From Flavobacterium hercynium (GTDB lineage: Bacteria > Bacteroidota > Bacteroidia > Flavobacteriales > Flavobacteriaceae): a stretch of DNA of 64,000 nucleotides. The translations under genes and the position numbers were made by a program. The notes beneath the pieces were generated by a model. That model saw nothing but the letters and a program-made list of their open reading frames with translations, had not been told where the DNA came from and made no database searches. The stretch covers positions 124,001 through 188,000 of the forward strand of contig NZ_MUGW01000025.1 in assembly GCF_002217285.1 (NCBI RefSeq), given 5' to 3'. Positions 52,293-62,297 of the stretch are shown here, piece after piece (positions within the stretch are counted from its first letter, which is position 1; each line of letters opens with the position of its first letter).

Positions 52293-53513
52293 TTAACGGT
52301 TCAGCTCTAAAGCGGCTAAGATAAATGGCCCTGTCGCTTTAGGATCGTTGTCCTTCTTTCTTTCCTTTACATAATATTCATACGATCCGTCTCTGTATGG
52401 ATTTCCACCCAAACCAGCTACGGCACACGCTTCTGTTAAAGTAATACCACCATCTGCTTCAACTTTAATTAATTTTTTAGTTAAACCGTCGAAAGCTTTG
52501 TTGGCTAATTTTTTATAATTTGCTGGTAAGTATCCTTTGTTAGCGCCTTTTGCGTAAGCATAAGCAAACATTGCAGATCCAGACGCTTCCAGATAGTTTC
52601 CTTCTTTTCCGCCTTTATCTGTAACCTGATACCATAAACCTGATTTGTCCTGATATTTTGCTAAACTGGCAGAAGCATTATTTAAATAACCAACCAATTC
52701 TTTTTGTTTTGGATGATCTTTTGGGAAGTAATCTAAAACATCTACCAAAGCCATTACATACCAGCCCAATGCTCTTGACCAAAAGTTTGGTGATGTTCCG
52801 GTTTCTTTATTTGCCCAAGGCATTGCTTTACTTTCATCCCACCCATGATATAACAAACCTGTTTTAGGATCTGTCGCATGTTTTTGAATCAATTCGAATT
52901 GTTTTGCGATATCATCCAGTTCTTTTCCTTTTTCAAAAACAGTGGTGTATTCTGCATAAAACGGTTCTCCCATATACAAACCATCCAGCCACATTTGATT
53001 AGGATAGATTTTTTTATGCCAAAATCCTCCGCTCGCTGTTCTTGGCTGTTCAGTTAATTGTTTGCGCAACAATTGCATGGCTTTTAAATACTTTTCTTCT
53101 TTGGTTTTATTGTAGATATTAAAAAGCAAACGACCTGCTACAACCATATCAATATTGTATTTCTCGATCTCGTAGCTTTTAATAGTTCCATCTTCCTGAA
53201 CCAATGCATCAACGTATCCTTTTATGTAAGCAGGATATCTGGCATCGGGATTTTTTTTATATAATTCTTCAATAGAATGCAACACCAAACCGTGAACATA
53301 ATCCCATTTTGGCGTTTTAGAATCATCGATCATGTAGGCTTCGGGATGACGTTTCATTAAAGTCAAAGCCATTTTATCCGACCATTTCAAATTTTTAGCA
53401 ATCACGATATCCTTATTTGACGGTTCTTGCGAAGTAACTTTACAGCTTGTAAAAGCTACTAAACAAATAAGGGCAACCGCTTTAAAATAATTATGTTTTT
53501 TATTATTTTTCAT
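52293..53513 (-). CDS. GH105 unsaturated rhamnogalacturonyl hydrolase
   Basis: A 406-residue enzyme with a lipoprotein-type signal (CLVAFTSCKVTSQ). Conserved blocks are YIKGYVDALVQEDGTI, MWLDGLYMGEPFYAEY (catalytic D), GWDESKAMPWANKETG, FWSRALGWYVMALVDVLD and YLEASGSAMFAYAYAKG. GH105 enzymes hydrolyse unsaturated galacturonyl or rhamnogalacturonyl units produced by lyases. It therefore works downstream of PL10 and fits the operon order. Confidence 0.9.
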   Translation of the reverse strand: MKNNKKHNYFKAVALICLVAFTSCKVTSQEPSNKDIVIAKNLKWSDKMALTLMKRHPEAYMIDDSKTPKWDYVHGLVLHSIEELYKKNPDARYPAYIKGYVDALVQEDGTIKSYEIEKYNIDMVVAGRLLFNIYNKTKEEKYLKAMQLLRKQLTEQPRTASGGFWHKKIYPNQMWLDGLYMGEPFYAEYTTVFEKGKELDDIAKQFELIQKHATDPKTGLLYHGWDESKAMPWANKETGTSPNFWSRALGWYVMALVDVLDYFPKDHPKQKELVGYLNNASASLAKYQDKSGLWYQVTDKGGKEGNYLEASGSAMFAYAYAKGANKGYLPANYKKLANKAFDGLTKKLIKVEADGGITLTEACAVAGLGGNPYRDGSYEYYVKERKKDNDPKATGPFILAALELNR

Positions 53514-53563
53514 TTCGAATATTTTTAAGTTTTATAATTTGCCACATTCGGCGATTGCTAAAA

Positions 53564-54529
53564 TTAAAGTTTCCCTTTTTTGTTCAGAACTTCTAATTTT
53601 TGATCCAGATATTGAACAAATTCTTCTTGTGTTTTTATTCCATCTTTTTGTTGTTCCCAAGCGCCTAAAAGGTAAAAAGAAGTTGCTTTAGTTGTTGGTT
53701 TAAAAACTAAAAGATAATCTAGAGAAGTATCTTCTACACTTTCAATTGTTTTAACTTCATAAAAAAGAGCCATTCCTAGTTTATCCGGTACTAAGGATTG
53801 TTGTCCATAAGTTGCCAAGTAAGCCCATTTTTTGTTTTTGCTTTCTTTTTTAAGAAGTTCGGTGTTTTTTTGTTTTACGATTCCGGTACAAATTCCTTTA
53901 ATTTCTTTGGATGCCTTAATTGTATGTTGTGTGTACAGCTGATCTGGTTTTATAGTCAGTTCCGAAGTGAAATCAATTTTATCTGAAGCTGTTTTCCATC
54001 CGTAATAGCGCACTTTTACAACAGATTCGTTTGTTTTGTTTTCGACTTTTGCGATAGTAGAATCTACTTCACGAAAGTGCAATTTTTCATTGTTTAGATA
54101 ACGATCGATAGAACCAATTCCAATTCCTTTTCCGGCTTTTAGAATGTCCGCTCCCCAATCGCTCATGTTATGATACGAATCAAAGTTATCCTGACCTACT
54201 TGTGGCAGAATAATCGCTTCTGTTTTTTTTCCGAAAATGTCAATTGCATTTCTCCAATCCAGATACAAGCGGTAGCCTACTTTGTTGCTTTCCCAGCCCG
54301 GACCTTCGTAACGAATATCAAATGAATGATCTGTATGTTCCGGAGCTAATTTTAATTCATCGACGTTTTTAAAAACAGTTCCGCCAATGTATTTTCGTCC
54401 TTCCCATTTACCATCAGTTTTTGCAGATATTTCGGCATAGGTTTTAGCTGTTTTAATATCATATTTTTGAGCATTTACTGCTGAAAATCCTAATAAAAAT
54501 AAGGTCGCAATTGTGATTTTTGTTTTCAT
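53564..54529 (-). CDS. DUF4861 secreted protein (pectin-locus copy)
   Basis: A 321-residue exported protein (signal MKTKITIATLFLLGFSAVNAQ without the last residue) with a DUF4861 domain including GPGWESNKVGYRLYLDWRN, GWKTASDKIDFTSELT and FYLLGAWEQQKDGIK. Its function is not known to me; family members are repeatedly encoded in pectin or uronate loci. It is shorter than the 389-residue paralogue at 19845 and lacks its DxDxDG segment. Its position between GH105 and an esterase supports a role in processing unsaturated or acetylated oligogalacturonides. Confidence 0.8.
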   Translation of the reverse strand: MKTKITIATLFLLGFSAVNAQKYDIKTAKTYAEISAKTDGKWEGRKYIGGTVFKNVDELKLAPEHTDHSFDIRYEGPGWESNKVGYRLYLDWRNAIDIFGKKTEAIILPQVGQDNFDSYHNMSDWGADILKAGKGIGIGSIDRYLNNEKLHFREVDSTIAKVENKTNESVVKVRYYGWKTASDKIDFTSELTIKPDQLYTQHTIKASKEIKGICTGIVKQKNTELLKKESKNKKWAYLATYGQQSLVPDKLGMALFYEVKTIESVEDTSLDYLLVFKPTTKATSFYLLGAWEQQKDGIKTQEEFVQYLDQKLEVLNKKGKL

Positions 54530-54536
54530 TTTTATT

Positions 54537-55472
54537 CTATTTTAATGTTTTGTCTAAAAATTGTGTCGTGTACCGTACTGTTTCATCCAACCAAGGCTGA
54601 AAAAACCAAAACGAATGAGGCGAATCGGGTATCGTTTGTACCTCACTGTAAATTTTATACTGATTCAATATCGCTCTCATATCATCTCTTCCGGCATGAA
54701 ACCGATCGAAACTACTGTTTATAAAAAGTATTGGCGGTGTATTTTTATCGGTATGTGTCAAGGCTGATGCCTTTTTCCAATTCTCCTGATTTTCATCGTA
54801 GGTTCCACCTAACCAAAAGCTTGCCATTTCTCCTTCTGACGATTCGGAATGCTTGAATGCTAAAACACCATCTATATTTACGATTGCATTGACTTTTGAA
54901 GAGGACTTACTTTTATACGCCTGATCTTCAAAAGCTGAATTTTCGTTTGTTGTACCAATCAAAGCTGCCATTTGACCTCCTGAGGAGCATCCTAAAATCG
55001 CAATTTTGTCTGGATCTACATGAAATTTCTTTGCATTGTCTTTTATAAATTTAATCGCATTTTTAACATCATGAATGCCTTCGGGATATTTTGCTTCTAA
55101 TGATAGTCTGTATTCTATAGCAAAGCAAGCGTATCCTTTTGCTGCTATTTCCTGCCCTAAAACCTGCATTTGATTTTTATTACCGGAGCGCCATCCGCCA
55201 CCGTGAATCATAATTACAGCTGGATTTTGTTTTTTGTCTTTATTAAAAAAAGCATTAAAATACAAAACTCTTTCTCCTAGTTGCTGATATTTAATATCAT
55301 TCAGCTGCGTAACATTTTTATGATTTTGAGATTTTGCAATGGTAATGAAGGGATATTTCTTTATTAGCTTTTGATACGTCTTTTCTATAGTATAAGAACT
55401 GTCAATTTTATAGCCATTTTGTCCAAAAACAAAAGTAGAAAAGAGTAGAAAAGTCCAAAATGCTTTTTTCAT
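54537..55472 (-). CDS. Alpha/beta hydrolase (acetylesterase type)
   Basis: A 311-residue exported hydrolase (signal ending TFVFGQ). The oxyanion motif HGGGWRSG, the nucleophile elbow GCSSGGQMAAL and the C-terminal PHSFWFFQPW with the histidine show an active enzyme of the BD-FAE/acetyl-esterase type. In a pectin locus it probably removes acetyl or feruloyl groups from side chains. It starts 110 bases after the SusD gene. Confidence 0.85.
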   Translation of the reverse strand: MKKAFWTFLLFSTFVFGQNGYKIDSSYTIEKTYQKLIKKYPFITIAKSQNHKNVTQLNDIKYQQLGERVLYFNAFFNKDKKQNPAVIMIHGGGWRSGNKNQMQVLGQEIAAKGYACFAIEYRLSLEAKYPEGIHDVKNAIKFIKDNAKKFHVDPDKIAILGCSSGGQMAALIGTTNENSAFEDQAYKSKSSSKVNAIVNIDGVLAFKHSESSEGEMASFWLGGTYDENQENWKKASALTHTDKNTPPILFINSSFDRFHAGRDDMRAILNQYKIYSEVQTIPDSPHSFWFFQPWLDETVRYTTQFLDKTLK

Positions 55473-55495
55473 TACAAGCTCTTTTTATAGTTAAG

Positions 55496-55524
55496 AAAGG
55501 AGTCTGAGTAATTCAAACTCCTTT
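55496..55524 (-). terminator. Stem-loop between susD and the esterase gene
   Basis: AAAGGAGT (55496-55503) pairs with ACTCCTTT (55517-55524). The T tract is better on the plus strand, so on the coding strand it may act as a partial terminator or mRNA-stabilising hairpin that lets susCD be expressed above the enzymes. Confidence 0.5.
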
Positions 55525-55581
55525 TTAACTAATTAAAACAACAATTTAAACCATTAATTACTAATTCAAATTTCCAACTAA

Positions 55582-57285
55582 TTAATATGCAGGATTCTGT
55601 GGGAAATTATTATTTCTATTTAAATCTAATGCTGATTGTGGTATTGGTCTTAATATTTTAAGATTTCCGTTTGCTCCAACAAAAGCATTAGCACTTGTAA
55701 CTTTAGGATTGTGTAAAACGGTTCTTTCTACTAAAGTTCCTGTACGTTTTAAATCGAACCAACGGTGGTATTCTCCTAACAATTCTCTTCCTCTTTCGTC
55801 TAAGATTGTATTGATATCAATGCTTGTTAGTACCGGAATTGCTCCTACTACACCGCCACCAGCTCTTCTTCTTACTTCATTTAAACGTGCTAAAGCTAAT
55901 GGAGAATTACCCGCATTAAAGTATGCTTCTGCCGCAATCAAATATGTTTCACCAAGACGTGCGATAATAAAATCACGTGTACTGCTTCTGTTTGTTGCCG
56001 GAGTTATTGGTGTAGTGTTGTAATTTGCACTAGATGCGCCACTGTAAGGTGCTTTTGGATCATCGAACTTACGAACAGGAATTAAATTATAATCGGCTCC
56101 TGAAGGTGCTGCTGAAGAATACGATCCCCAAGGGTGGTAACCCGGAGGCAATGTTGCCGGTGCTTTAATTGCTCCTAAGTTAGTATGTGATGCCAAATAT
56201 GCATCTCTCTCTACCTGCGTAAACCATTTTGGTTCGTAAAAGTGCGCTACTTTAGACGCTGATTTATCTGCCGATGTATAGAAATCATAATATCTTGTAA
56301 AGATTTCGTGCATAAAAGTACTTTCCCAACGCTTGTCTCCTTTTTCGAATAATGATAATGCGTAAACGGTTGGACAAAGTGTATAACTTCTGTTTGGATA
56401 AGGAGTTCCTGCCGCGGCTGCTCCTAAATAAGGACCAAACCAATAGTTTTGTGAATTTCCTAAAGCCGTGTTTCCTGTTGCGTTCGAAAGCTCTGAGAAC
56501 TGAACTGAAAAGATTGTTTCAGCATTCATCTCATTACCTGGTTTTACTACATCTTCAAAAGTTACATTTAGAGCCTGACCATTAATTACCTGATCTGCCA
56601 AAGTTGCTGCTGTTGTAAAATCGTCTGCTGCAGCAAAAGTTTCGTATCCTCTTGTTAAGTGAACTTTTGCCATTAAATTTAGCACTGCTCTTTTGTTTAC
56701 ACGTCCAGTATAACCTGCTGAACTTACTACCGGAAGTGCTTCATTCAAATCTTTTAAAATTTGAACGTATACTTCTTCAGCCGTATTTCTGTCGAATGAC
56801 GTAACTGCACTATTAAAATTATCAAGTACAATTGGCACACCACCATAAGTCTGAACTAAAAGAAAATAAGCATTCGCTCTTAAAAATTTCAATTCTCCAA
56901 CTCTTGTTTCCAGCGTGCTTGAACTTTCTGTAAGTGTAGAAAAATACACTCCTTTATTAGCTTGCTGAATTGCAGTATAACAAGTTCTGTACAACAAGTC
57001 AACACCTAATGATGATGATGACAAAGTTAAATATTTCGCCAATCCTTCCGGTTCCTGGTTTCTTCCTTCAGAATACATGTCAGTACCTGCTTCGAACAAC
57101 CACGGATCTCCACCGTAAATATCTTTTAATGTAGAATAATTGGTGTTTACTAATGATTCAAACCCGGGAGCAGTAAGATAATATTGCTCTGCTGAACCAA
57201 ACGCTTTGTTCTCTTCTTCGATAAAATCTGAACAGGAATTAAGCGTAGTTGCCAATATCCCTATATATAATATGAACTTTTTCAT
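55582..57285 (-). CDS. susD: SusD/RagB outer-membrane glycan-binding lipoprotein
   Basis: A 567-residue lipoprotein (lipobox ATTLNSCSDF). The TPR-rich SusD fold is supported by ENKAFGSAEQYYLTAPGF, VGELKFLRANAYFLLVQTYGG and the C-terminal RLNEVRRRAGG and FDLKRTGTLV. It binds the oligosaccharide at the cell surface and lids the SusC transporter. It is 11 bases after susC. The substrate is inferred as pectin fragments from the surrounding enzymes. Confidence 0.92.
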   Translation of the reverse strand: MKKFILYIGILATTLNSCSDFIEEENKAFGSAEQYYLTAPGFESLVNTNYSTLKDIYGGDPWLFEAGTDMYSEGRNQEPEGLAKYLTLSSSSLGVDLLYRTCYTAIQQANKGVYFSTLTESSSTLETRVGELKFLRANAYFLLVQTYGGVPIVLDNFNSAVTSFDRNTAEEVYVQILKDLNEALPVVSSAGYTGRVNKRAVLNLMAKVHLTRGYETFAAADDFTTAATLADQVINGQALNVTFEDVVKPGNEMNAETIFSVQFSELSNATGNTALGNSQNYWFGPYLGAAAAGTPYPNRSYTLCPTVYALSLFEKGDKRWESTFMHEIFTRYYDFYTSADKSASKVAHFYEPKWFTQVERDAYLASHTNLGAIKAPATLPPGYHPWGSYSSAAPSGADYNLIPVRKFDDPKAPYSGASSANYNTTPITPATNRSSTRDFIIARLGETYLIAAEAYFNAGNSPLALARLNEVRRRAGGGVVGAIPVLTSIDINTILDERGRELLGEYHRWFDLKRTGTLVERTVLHNPKVTSANAFVGANGNLKILRPIPQSALDLNRNNNFPQNPAY

Positions 57286-57296
57286 TTTTCTTTAAT

Positions 57297-60200
57297 TTAA
57301 AATTTTAAACTTACACCCATCTGAACAGTCATTGTAGACACACGGTTTACAGCTAAAGAGGCTGTTGCCCACTCAGGATCATATCCTTCGTAATCTGTAA
57401 ACACAAACGGATTTAAAACATTCACATAAAAACGCATGCTCTTAAGTTTTAATTTAGTCAATAGATCATCGTTAAGATTGTATCCAAGAGCGATGTTTTG
57501 AACTTTTACAAAAGAAGCATCTTTGTAAAAAGCAACGTTATTCGTATCATAATAAACTCCCGCTCCACGTGGCATTGGGTTGGTATTAGAATACTGAGGA
57601 GCAAGACCTGCACCATTTGCAGGAATGTACCAATCTCCTAAATCAAATTTTTGACGACCTCTGTCTGTAACATCAGCGAAATTGTCGTGAAAACCACTAA
57701 ATACAGTCATTCCCTGATTGGTGATTACTGAAACTGATAAATCAAATTGTTTTACACGTAATGAAGTAGAAAGACTTCCTGTCCATTTAGGATCGTAGTT
57801 TCCTAAAATTGCTCTATCATTATTCGCATCAATTCTTCCATCATTATTTAAATCTTTCACTTTTGCTTCTCCTGGTTTTTGTCCGTAAGAAAGTGCTTGT
57901 GCAGCTTCGCTTTCCTGCCATACACCATCAAAAACAAAATTGTAGTACGAGTGAATATTTTCTCCAATAAATAAATTATTACCCACGTCGTCTACTTTAT
58001 CTTGCCCGTAGATAGAAACTAATTCGTTTACGTTTTTAGTAAACGTAAAACTTGTTTCCCAGCTTACATCTTTAGTCTGCACATTTTTAGTTGTCAAAGC
58101 AATCTCAATACCTTTGTTACTAACAGAACCAACGTTTGATGTAATGGTTGGAACTCCCATTTCTAATGGTAAAGCTTGTTGGAATAATAAATCTTTTGAT
58201 AATCTGTCGTAAACGTCAACACTACCTGAGATTCTGTTTTTTGCAAATCCAAAATCCAAACCAAAGTTAACCTCTCTTGTTTTCTCCCAAGTCAAATTTG
58301 GATTTCCTAAACTTGAAGTTGTATATCCGTTTGCTGTTGTAGCGCCATATTCATAATACGTTGGAACTCTCAAAAGACTCAAACTTGAATACGGACTTAC
58401 GTTGTCGTTTCCGGTTGTTCCGACACTGGCACGTAATTTTAAATTAGAAACTACATTCTGATTTTGTAAAAATGATTCTTCGTGGATATTCCATCCTAAA
58501 GCTACAGAAGGGAAAGCAGTCCATTTGTTATCATCTGATAAAACAGAAGAACCATCGTAACGTAATGAAGCAGTTAACAAATAACGTCCTTTGTAAGCAT
58601 AATTAAAACGACCTGCGTACGATTCTAATGTATTTCTTGAATATGGAATAAAAATTCCTGAAGGAATCAAATTGATATTTCCTGTAGGTGTTAAGGTATA
58701 AGTTGCCTGAGCTCCTGAACCTAAATTATAAAAGCTCGTTTCGAACGGATTTTCTCTTGAAGACTGAAAATACGTTTCTGTCGTATTAGAATAAAAACTC
58801 TGAAGTCCTAAGAAACTAAATACGTGTGCATCTTTTAAGGTAAAGTTGATATTGAATTGGTTATCCCAAGTGAAATTAAAGTTTTGAACGTTGGTTACGT
58901 CTCCAGATGGTAAACTTTTATTTTTAAGACCAAAATCAGTTTGAGCTCCAGAAGATCTTCCTTCTCTTGCATCCATTTTTCCTCCTGAAAAAGTAGATTT
59001 AAAGGACAACCAGCTGTTTGCTTTGTATTCTGCAAAAACGTTTCCAATAGTTGTCCATCTGTTGATCTCATCGCTTGAATTTGCAATTTCCAAAAGTGGA
59101 TTGTATGATCCTGTTTTATTAATCGCAAGGTTACCATTTGGATATCTTAATGTTCCCGGCTGTTGTGCGTAAGTTCCAACGATTTCATTACCGGCAGCAT
59201 CAATTGCCCAAGGAGATGTATATGGATTTTGTCTGAAAGCTTCCTGCATTGCTGTTGCACTACCCAGTTGCTCATCTGTTTTAGAAACGGTAAGATTTAC
59301 ACCAAACGAAATTTTATCATTTACTTTATGATTTAAACCTGCTTTAAACGTGTACTTATCAATTCCTTCTTTATCGATAACTCCTGTTTCTGTCTGTGCT
59401 CCTAAACCTATGTTGTAAGACAATCCGTTATCTGCACGACCTGAAACATTCAAATAATTGTTTTTAGTATATCCGCCTTTCAAAACGTTATCCTGCCAAT
59501 TATACGATTTATTGTCAGCAACTCTTTGAAATAAAACATTGTTACTTCCTCCCTGACCTACAGCTGTACTCAACTCATTAGCATCAATATCCATATAAGT
59601 TGGATTTGTTGCAGAAACTGTTGTTGCTAAAAAAGCTGATTGATGGTAGTACCACCATTTGTCCGGACTCATTAGTTTTGGTAATCGAACAGCTTGTTTG
59701 TTACCATAAGAACTGTCAAAAGTAACGGTTACTCCCGATTTAGCGCTTGATCCGCTTTTTGTCGTTACAATGATAACCCCGCTACCTCCTCTTGACCCGT
59801 AGATCGCTGCAGAAGAAGCATCTTTCAATACGTCCATTCTGGCAATGTCCTGTGGATTCAAAAAGTCGATATTATCTGTTGGAACACCATCAACAACGAA
59901 AAGAGGTTTAGATCCGTCTTTATTAATAGAGTTTGCTCCCCTGATCGTTACATTAAAACCATCTCCAATACGACCTGAGTTCGATGTTACCTGAACTCCG
60001 GCAATACTTCCCTGAATGGCTTCCATTGGGTTGGTTACATTACGTTCTGTAATTTTTGCAGCAGATAAAGTATTGATCGCTCCAGTAAGATCTGTTTTCT
60101 TTGCCGTACCGTACCCTACTACAACTACTTCACTAAGCGAATTGGATTGTTCTGCAAGACTTACGTTAACTTTTGCTTTTCCTGCTACGCTAACTTCTTG

Positions 60201-60467
60201 TGTCTGAAAACCTAAATAGCTAATAATTAATATCGCTTTATTATTGGTAACGTTAATTTTAAAACCTCCCTCGAAATCTGTCGAAGTTCCGTTTTTAGTT
60301 CCTTTCTCCTGAATATTAACTCCCGGAAGTGATAATCCGGCAGCATCCGTAATTTTTCCTTCGATCACAGTAGACTGTGCATTCATTGTACTGCAGAACA
60401 CTGCATTCAGGAAAAATAAAAATACAAGATTGTATTTTCTTTTCTTTAATAATTGTGTTATGTTCAT
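57297..60467 (-). CDS. susC: SusC/RagA TonB-dependent outer-membrane transporter
   Basis: A 1056-residue outer-membrane protein. After a signal peptide, an N-terminal CarboxypepD-like domain (about 35-110, EGKITDAAGLSLPGVNIQ), a TonB-box-like segment SEVVVVGYGTAKKTDLTGA, a plug and a 22-strand barrel follow; the end FVFTDYEGYDPEW and MTVQMGVSLKF is typical. It imports the oligosaccharide bound by SusD using TonB energy. It is the second gene after GH28-2 in the operon and is preceded by a 115-bp gap with an ATTGTGA repeat. Confidence 0.93.
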   Translation of the reverse strand: MNITQLLKKRKYNLVFLFFLNAVFCSTMNAQSTVIEGKITDAAGLSLPGVNIQEKGTKNGTSTDFEGGFKINVTNNKAILIISYLGFQTQEVSVAGKAKVNVSLAEQSNSLSEVVVVGYGTAKKTDLTGAINTLSAAKITERNVTNPMEAIQGSIAGVQVTSNSGRIGDGFNVTIRGANSINKDGSKPLFVVDGVPTDNIDFLNPQDIARMDVLKDASSAAIYGSRGGSGVIIVTTKSGSSAKSGVTVTFDSSYGNKQAVRLPKLMSPDKWWYYHQSAFLATTVSATNPTYMDIDANELSTAVGQGGSNNVLFQRVADNKSYNWQDNVLKGGYTKNNYLNVSGRADNGLSYNIGLGAQTETGVIDKEGIDKYTFKAGLNHKVNDKISFGVNLTVSKTDEQLGSATAMQEAFRQNPYTSPWAIDAAGNEIVGTYAQQPGTLRYPNGNLAINKTGSYNPLLEIANSSDEINRWTTIGNVFAEYKANSWLSFKSTFSGGKMDAREGRSSGAQTDFGLKNKSLPSGDVTNVQNFNFTWDNQFNINFTLKDAHVFSFLGLQSFYSNTTETYFQSSRENPFETSFYNLGSGAQATYTLTPTGNINLIPSGIFIPYSRNTLESYAGRFNYAYKGRYLLTASLRYDGSSVLSDDNKWTAFPSVALGWNIHEESFLQNQNVVSNLKLRASVGTTGNDNVSPYSSLSLLRVPTYYEYGATTANGYTTSSLGNPNLTWEKTREVNFGLDFGFAKNRISGSVDVYDRLSKDLLFQQALPLEMGVPTITSNVGSVSNKGIEIALTTKNVQTKDVSWETSFTFTKNVNELVSIYGQDKVDDVGNNLFIGENIHSYYNFVFDGVWQESEAAQALSYGQKPGEAKVKDLNNDGRIDANNDRAILGNYDPKWTGSLSTSLRVKQFDLSVSVITNQGMTVFSGFHDNFADVTDRGRQKFDLGDWYIPANGAGLAPQYSNTNPMPRGAGVYYDTNNVAFYKDASFVKVQNIALGYNLNDDLLTKLKLKSMRFYVNVLNPFVFTDYEGYDPEWATASLAVNRVSTMTVQMGVSLKF

Positions 60468-60499
60468 TGTTTAGCTTTGGTTTGGTTAATGATAGTTTT

Positions 60500-60545
60500 T
60501 TTTTGAATTGTGAATTGTGAATTGTAAAATGTAAATTGTGAATAC
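60500..60545. repeat. AATTGTG direct repeats before susC
   Basis: The gap between GH28-2 and susC contains four AATTGTGA-type units (some ATTGTAAA). It resembles the TTGTGAG arrays at 31840-32005 but is shorter. No effect can be assigned. Confidence 0.5.
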
Positions 60546-60581
60546 TTTATCTAAAAATCTAATAATCCAACAATCTAAATT

Positions 60582-62012
60582 CTAAAATTCAATCTTCTTC
60601 CCATTGATATAGGTATTTATAAAGTTTATGTTTTTAACGTTTTTAAGTGAGTGAACGGAGTCTACTTTTTCTATGATAACATCTTTAAGTGTTATGTTTT
60701 CTATTGGGGATTGTTCGTAGCCATCGGCTAAAATCCCAAATTTTCCTCCGTTTTTTACTTTTATATTTTCAAGGCTTATATTTTTTATTGTGGGAATAAA
60801 ATCACCGTTTTGTGAACCGTAAACATTGTAAAACATCGTAGCTCTTAAAACGCATTCTTTTACAGTTCCTACTTCAATATTTCGAACATAGATATCTTCT
60901 GTAGTACCGCCTCGTTTTGAATTTGTTTTAATTCGGATTGCTCTTTCAAGATTTGGACTGTCCATGATGCAATTTTCTACAAAAACATTATTTACACCTG
61001 CAGAAATTTCGCTTCCCATAACAACACCGCCATGTCCGTCTATCATTTTACAATTTTGCACAATAATATTTTTACTTGGAATACCAACACGTCTTCCATC
61101 AGCATCTCTTCCTGATTTAATGGCAATGCAATCATCACCAGTATTAAACGTGCAGTTCTTAATCAATACGTTCTGAGAATATTCCGGATCACAACCATCA
61201 TTGTTAGGTCCGTGGCTTGTAATCGTTACACCATCAACAATAACATTATTTGATTTTAATGGATGTAAAATCCAAAATGGCGCATTAATGATTGTGACAT
61301 CTTTAATAAGTACCGTATTACATTCAAAAAATTCAATAAAATTAGGACGCAAATAATGTCCGTCTCCAAAAACTCTTTTCTCAACCGGAACATTTTCTTC
61401 CGCCATTGCAACTAAAGTTTCTCTATTTTTAGGATCGTTTTGAGAAGGAACTCCTTTTTTCCATCCATAATATTTACTTCCTGCCCAAGACCACCAATTG
61501 TCATTATTTGCCTGACCGTTTAGTGTTCCTTTTCCGGTAACAGCAACATTGGTTTTGTTACGGGCAAAAATAAGAGGTGAATAGTTTATTAATTCTGTTC
61601 CTTCAAATGATGTATGTACTAAAGGATAATTTTTTGGATCTGTACTAAAAAGTATTTCGGCTTTATCTTCTAAATGTAAATTCACATTATTTTCTAAGTG
61701 AATTGATCCCGTAAGGTATTTACCATTTGGAACCAACACTTTCCCACCGCCATTTTCAGTACAAGCTTTAATTGCTTTTCTAAAAGCTTCTGTATTTAAT
61801 GTTTTACCATCGGCTACAGCACCATAATTTTTTATACTATATATTTTATCTGAAAATTGAGTTTGCGGAATACCTTTTATGATTAACTCCATTCTTTTCC
61901 ACGGATCTGTTTCGGTAATAACAGTTGCTTGTTGAGCACAACAAGAAAATACCATTAATAAGGTGCTAAAAAAAGTAATTGATTTAAACAGTATATTCTT
62001 ATTTGTAATCAT
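60582..62012 (-). CDS. GH28 polygalacturonase-type enzyme (GH28-2)
   Basis: A 476-residue exported lipoprotein-type enzyme (signal ending LMVFSCCAQQ). GH28 motifs NNDGCDPEY, NTGDDCIAIKSGRD, GHGGVVMGSEISAG and RAIRIKTNSKRGG are intact, with both aspartates and the RIK-type residues. It is the promoter-proximal gene of the pectin operon and differs from GH28-1 in the DDC motif, so it may be the major galacturonan-degrading or exo-acting enzyme. The operator at 62055 lies about 45 bases upstream. Confidence 0.9.
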   Translation of the reverse strand: MITNKNILFKSITFFSTLLMVFSCCAQQATVITETDPWKRMELIIKGIPQTQFSDKIYSIKNYGAVADGKTLNTEAFRKAIKACTENGGGKVLVPNGKYLTGSIHLENNVNLHLEDKAEILFSTDPKNYPLVHTSFEGTELINYSPLIFARNKTNVAVTGKGTLNGQANNDNWWSWAGSKYYGWKKGVPSQNDPKNRETLVAMAEENVPVEKRVFGDGHYLRPNFIEFFECNTVLIKDVTIINAPFWILHPLKSNNVIVDGVTITSHGPNNDGCDPEYSQNVLIKNCTFNTGDDCIAIKSGRDADGRRVGIPSKNIIVQNCKMIDGHGGVVMGSEISAGVNNVFVENCIMDSPNLERAIRIKTNSKRGGTTEDIYVRNIEVGTVKECVLRATMFYNVYGSQNGDFIPTIKNISLENIKVKNGGKFGILADGYEQSPIENITLKDVIIEKVDSVHSLKNVKNINFINTYINGKKIEF

Positions 62013-62054
62013 TTATGCTCTTTCTTTAATTTATTATAAAAAACAATAACATTA

Positions 62055-62068
62055 TGTAATCGATTACA
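62055..62068. promoter_or_regulatory. LacI-type operator TGTAATCGATTACA
   Basis: A perfect 14-bp palindrome with central CG, as LacI-family repressors prefer. It directly abuts the probable -7 element of the GH28-2 promoter (62069-62076), where a bound repressor would block transcription. Confidence 0.75.
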
Positions 62069-62100
62069 CGAAAGTATAAAAATAGTTTCATCACAGCAAA
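62069..62100 (-). promoter_or_regulatory. Probable promoter of the pectin operon
   Basis: On the minus strand TTTG (62097-62100) is separated by 20 bases from TACTTTCG (62069-62076), which differs from the Bacteroidota -7 consensus TAnnTTTG in one base. It points toward GH28-2 at 62012 and is adjacent to the operator. Confidence 0.6.
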
Positions 62101-62195
62101 TTTATTTAGATTTTTTTTATATATTTAATTTTTATTTGAAATTATAATTACACTTAATGTAAAAAAACACATAATTTATTACCATAATAGAACTG

Positions 62196-62205
62196 AAAAC
62201 GTTTT
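62196..62205. promoter_or_regulatory. Second CG-centred palindrome AAAACGTTTT
   Basis: A 10-bp perfect palindrome within the near-palindromic context AACTGAAAACGTTTTAGTT. It is another possible LacI site, between the divergent promoters. Confidence 0.5.
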
Positions 62206-62218
62206 AGTTTTAAAAGAA

Positions 62219-62267
62219 GGTAATCGATAACATTTTATAATTGATATATAAAAAAAATGTATTTTTG
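62219..62267 (+). promoter_or_regulatory. Promoter of the LacI regulator with operator-like site
   Basis: GGTAATCGATAACA (62219-62232) is a half-degenerate version of the 62055 operator. It lies just before TTG (62241-62243), a 16-base gap and TATTTTTG (62260-62267), a full match to TAnnTTTG. The regulator gene begins 30 bases later, so it may be autoregulated. Confidence 0.6.
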
Positions 62268-62297
62268 TCCAGTTAATAATATATAACGACCAATTGA

